From Clostridia bacterium (GTDB taxonomy: Bacteria; Bacillota; Clostridia; Monoglobales; Monoglobaceae), in contig JAFQRU010000008.1 of NCBI GenBank assembly GCA_017409915.1, positions 1-14,172 on the forward strand: a stretch of 14,172 bases of DNA, read 5' to 3'. Under the pieces are notes generated by a model. The model saw only the letters and a list, made by a program, of their open reading frames with translations, made no database searches and was not told where the DNA came from. This document shows positions 11,898 through 14,172 of this stretch, in pieces. The stretch's first letter is position 1. Each line of letters opens with the position of its first letter. The translations under genes and the position numbers were made by a program.

Positions 11898-13871
11898 ATG
11901 ATTAAGGGAATTATTAAAAAGATGTCCTTTGAGCAAAAAGCACAGATGCTCACCTATTACAGTCTTCTTGACACTATGGAATTTGAGGAATTTGGTATTC
12001 CGAAAATGGTTATGGCTGACGGACCTCACGGGGTAAGACCTCTTGCCGGCACACCCGAAAGCATAAAAGGCGGCAGTACGGCATACCCTACCGCATCCGC
12101 CCTTTCTTCAACCTGGAATCTCACTCTTGCCTACGAAACAGGGGCAAGCCTTGGAAGAGAATGTCTTGCGCAGGGCGTTGATGTTCTTCTCGGCCCTGGG
12201 GTAAACTTAAAGCGTTCTCCCCTTTGCGGAAGAAACTTTGAATATTTTTCAGAGGACCCCGTCCTCTCCGGAGAAATGGGGGCCGGGTACATAAAAGGTC
12301 TTGAAGCTCAGGGGGTTGGCTCCTGTCTTAAACATTATGCCCTTAACAATCAGGAATTTGCAAGAACTCTTGTAAATGTCGAGGTTGACGAGAGAACTCT
12401 CCACGAGATTTATCTTAAACCTTTTGAAATTGCAGTTAAAAAGGGTAAGCCTGCAAGCATTATGGCTGCATATAACCAGGCTTTCGGCAAATATTGTTCC
12501 CAGAACAAAAAGCTTTTCGATATTCTCCGAAACGAGTGGAATTATGAGGGCGCAATAATCTCCGACTGGGGTGCAGTTAAAGACGCAGTCGCTTCTTTCA
12601 AAGCAGGTCTTAACCTTCAAATGCCTTCAAATAAAAATTTAGCTGACCAGCTTAAAGCAGGCATAGAAAAAGGCGACATAACCGAAAGTAAGATTGACGA
12701 GGCATTGGAAAAGCTTCTTGAATTTATCTTCCACCTTAAAGACAGCGTGAAATGTGCCGATAAATATGACCGCGAAAAACAGCAACAGGACTCATATAAG
12801 GTTGCAAAAGAGGCTATAACCCTTCTTAAAAACGATAATAACATTCTTCCTGTTACAAAGGAAAAATATAAAAAGATATTTGTCTTGGGCGGATGGGCAG
12901 AAAAGCCACAGATTATGGGCGGCGGAAGCTCAATCATCTGGACAGCCGACGAGAGAATTGCATCCCCGCTTGAAGAAATTAAAAAAGCAGCTGGTGACGA
13001 TATTGAAATTATCTATCAAGACTGCTATACAGAGATTGACAAAGCAAATCTTGCAGGAACAACAGTTCGAGGCAAAAAGCTTATCAAGGATTGCACCGAC
13101 GATGATTTGGTATTGCTTTTTGTAAGCTCCCCAAACGCCGAAACAGAAGGCCTCGACCGACACACTCTCTACTTCGAAAACTACATAAACGATATTATAA
13201 GAGCTTATGCCATAAACTGCAAAAATGTCGCAGTTGTTATGCAGACAGGTACAGCCTACACCCCATACGCCTGGGATAAATCGGTGGGCGCAATCGTCCA
13301 GATGTGGCTCTGTGGCGAAGCAGGCGGTCAGGCAATTGCCGATATCCTTTTCGGCAAAGTTAACCCAAGCGGAAAGCTTTCCGAAACTTTCCCAAGTAAG
13401 CTCCGCGAGAACTTTGAGCATATCGGTCTCGAAGACACCATTACATATAAGGAAGGTTTTGAAATCGGCTATCGTTATTACGATAAACACCCTGAGGAAA
13501 TCTGGTTCCCATTCGGCCACGGACTTTCCTATACAAGCTTTGAATATTCTAACCTTAACGCAAAAGTCGAGGACAAATCTTTAAAAATCTCCTTTGATAT
13601 TAAAAACATCGGGGATATGGACGGTAAGGAAACCGCTCAGGTCTATATCGGTAAAAAGGACAGCGCATTTGTTCGACCAATTAAGGAGCTCAAAGCTTTC
13701 TCCAAAACCGAGATTAAAGCAGGCGAGACAAAAACCGTTTCCATTCTTCTTCCTGTTTCCGACCTGGCAATTTATAATGAAACAAAATGGGAAGTTGAAA
13801 ATGGCGAATATGAAATTTATATCGGCGCATCGAGCCAGGATATAAAACTTAACGGAAAAATAACTTTATAA
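11898..13871 (+). CDS. Glycoside hydrolase family 3 beta-glucosidase-type enzyme
   Basis: 657 aa from ATG 11898, chosen because GGGGGA lies about 7 nt upstream and the family N-terminus starts soon after; the frame stays open back to 11820 but that stretch holds the promoter. GH3 order: TIM-barrel domain (about 10-280) with DGPHGVR (41-47), GRNFEYFSEDP (111-121), KHY (145-147) and nucleophile region ISDWGAV with D223; alpha/beta sandwich (about 300-500) with the acid/base loop ETEGLDR (E417 likely) and GKLSETFP (492-499); C-terminal FnIII-like domain (about 550-655) with GKETAQVYIG. No signal peptide, so it is probably cytoplasmic and acts on imported oligosaccharides or glycosides. Specificity (glucoside versus xyloside) cannot be read reliably. 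No transporter or regulator adjoins it. Confidence 0.94.
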   Translation: MIKGIIKKMSFEQKAQMLTYYSLLDTMEFEEFGIPKMVMADGPHGVRPLAGTPESIKGGSTAYPTASALSSTWNLTLAYETGASLGRECLAQGVDVLLGPGVNLKRSPLCGRNFEYFSEDPVLSGEMGAGYIKGLEAQGVGSCLKHYALNNQEFARTLVNVEVDERTLHEIYLKPFEIAVKKGKPASIMAAYNQAFGKYCSQNKKLFDILRNEWNYEGAIISDWGAVKDAVASFKAGLNLQMPSNKNLADQLKAGIEKGDITESKIDEALEKLLEFIFHLKDSVKCADKYDREKQQQDSYKVAKEAITLLKNDNNILPVTKEKYKKIFVLGGWAEKPQIMGGGSSIIWTADERIASPLEEIKKAAGDDIEIIYQDCYTEIDKANLAGTTVRGKKLIKDCTDDDLVLLFVSSPNAETEGLDRHTLYFENYINDIIRAYAINCKNVAVVMQTGTAYTPYAWDKSVGAIVQMWLCGEAGGQAIADILFGKVNPSGKLSETFPSKLRENFEHIGLEDTITYKEGFEIGYRYYDKHPEEIWFPFGHGLSYTSFEYSNLNAKVEDKSLKISFDIKNIGDMDGKETAQVYIGKKDSAFVRPIKELKAFSKTEIKAGETKTVSILLPVSDLAIYNETKWEVENGEYEIYIGASSQDIKLNGKITL

Positions 13872-13875
13872 AAAT

Positions 13876-13904
13876 AAAAGACTATCCGCTATGGATAGTC
13901 TTTT
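13876..13904 (+). terminator. Terminator after the GH3 gene
   Basis: A perfect 12-bp stem AAAAGACTATCC (13876-13887) pairs with GGATAGTCTTTT (13893-13904) around a 5-nt loop. The T-tract is only four bases and is part of the stem. A second small hairpin, GGGG/CCCC (13910-13925), follows. Confidence 0.75.
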
Positions 13905-14172
13905 CGTATGGGGAATTTAAGCCCCCAACATTTTTATTATATCACAGCTTTATTCCATTTGTAAAGAAAAATTTGTCGACGAAGCCGAATTTCTCCCTAT
14001 TAGCCAAAAACTTTGCTTACACTTTTTATATTTTGCCAATTGAAATCGGTTTTAAAATGTGCTACTATTAAATCAAGGAAAGGAAGGTAAGGTCCAATGA
14101 GAAAGTAACCTTAGCTTTTAAAAAGTAAAATGATTTGAAGGCTTAAAAACACGACGGTGTCACGTTTTACAT
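13905..14172 (+). other. Gene-free region with a promoter and start of an outgoing transcript
   Basis: No credible ORF on either strand. After a GGGG/CCCC hairpin (13910-13925) the region is AT-rich until the promoter at 14040-14068. Downstream, GGAAAGGAAGG (about 14077-14087) precedes ATGAGAAAGTAA (14097-14108), a three-codon frame that looks incidental. TAAGGT/ACCTTA (14088-14093/14108-14113) could pair. At the edge AAAAC (14146-14150) and GUUUU (14164-14168) enclose a GAC-GGU-GUC mini-stem. It reads as a 5' leader or the start of an RNA gene that continues outside the window. Confidence 0.5.
14040..14068 (+). promoter_or_regulatory. Promoter for a transcript leaving the right edge
   Basis: TTGAAA (14040-14045), 17-nt spacer, TACTAT (14063-14068) preceded by TGC, an extended -10 arrangement. 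No gene starts within the about 100 nt left in the window. Confidence 0.5.

Noticed and set aside
12930..13520. 196-aa minus-strand ORF inside the GH3 gene
   Set aside because: Antisense to a domain-complete GH3 enzyme; its translation is Cys/Phe/Val-rich with no recognisable domain and no RBS that I can support.
1..14172. CRISPR arrays, transposases, phage or toxin-antitoxin genes
   Set aside because: I found no regularly spaced repeats and no recognisable mobile or defence genes; the only mobile-element candidate is the non-coding inverted-repeat element.

Overview
The window reads as a chromosomal segment of a spore-forming Clostridia-type Firmicute, perhaps a gut or rumen Oscillospiraceae/Ruminococcaceae relative. 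This is inferred from the AT-rich intergenic regions, strong AGGAGG-type ribosome binding sites, several TTG starts, TTGACA-17-TATAAT promoters, a T-box leader, tRNA genes with encoded CCA, an orphan-looking WalR, and a SPOCS/LysM spore-envelope gene. I see no phage, transposase, CRISPR or plasmid genes.

Layout. Bases 1-6306 are transcribed leftward (minus strand). From the left edge these are: the N-terminal 239 codons of an exported protein with a perfect consensus promoter; a solitary mreB; a 311-bp non-coding element bounded by imperfect inverted repeats; an operon of a membrane-anchored LysM-G5-M23 peptidase, walR and rlmH; and a two-gene unit of a YfcE-type phosphoesterase and coaX (type III pantothenate kinase). 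Most of these units begin with a recognisable 17-bp-spaced sigma-A promoter.

From about 6340 the strand switches. Divergent promoters separate the phosphoesterase from a rightward four-gene cluster: two small helical proteins, one small membrane protein, and a 511-aa SPOCS-repeat protein with a C-terminal LysM resembling SipL. The cluster ends at a strong terminator. Its -10/-35 region also fits a sigma-E (mother-cell sporulation) promoter, which would suit a spore-coat role.

Next come tRNA-Thr(TGT) and tRNA-Tyr(GTA) under one promoter. A complete T-box riboswitch follows; I read its specifier as TTC (Phe). It controls paaK (phenylacetate-CoA ligase) and a tandem-ACT-domain protein. Further right are an HPr-family protein with His15 but Lys at position 46, and a cytoplasmic GH3 beta-glucosidase, each closed by its own terminator. 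The last 300 bp hold no gene but contain a promoter and the start of a transcript that leaves the window.

How the genes fit together. The left half is mostly housekeeping and cell envelope: shape (MreB), wall hydrolysis (M23) with its probable regulator (WalR), ribosome maturation (RlmH) and CoA synthesis (CoaX). The most suggestive unit is the Phe T-box with paaK-ACT. Induction on Phe starvation argues for phenylacetate being salvaged into phenylalanine (activation, then reductive carboxylation by an IOR-type enzyme encoded elsewhere) rather than degraded. The least explained items are the inverted-repeat element at 1940-2250 and the three uncharacterised small proteins upstream of the SipL-like gene.
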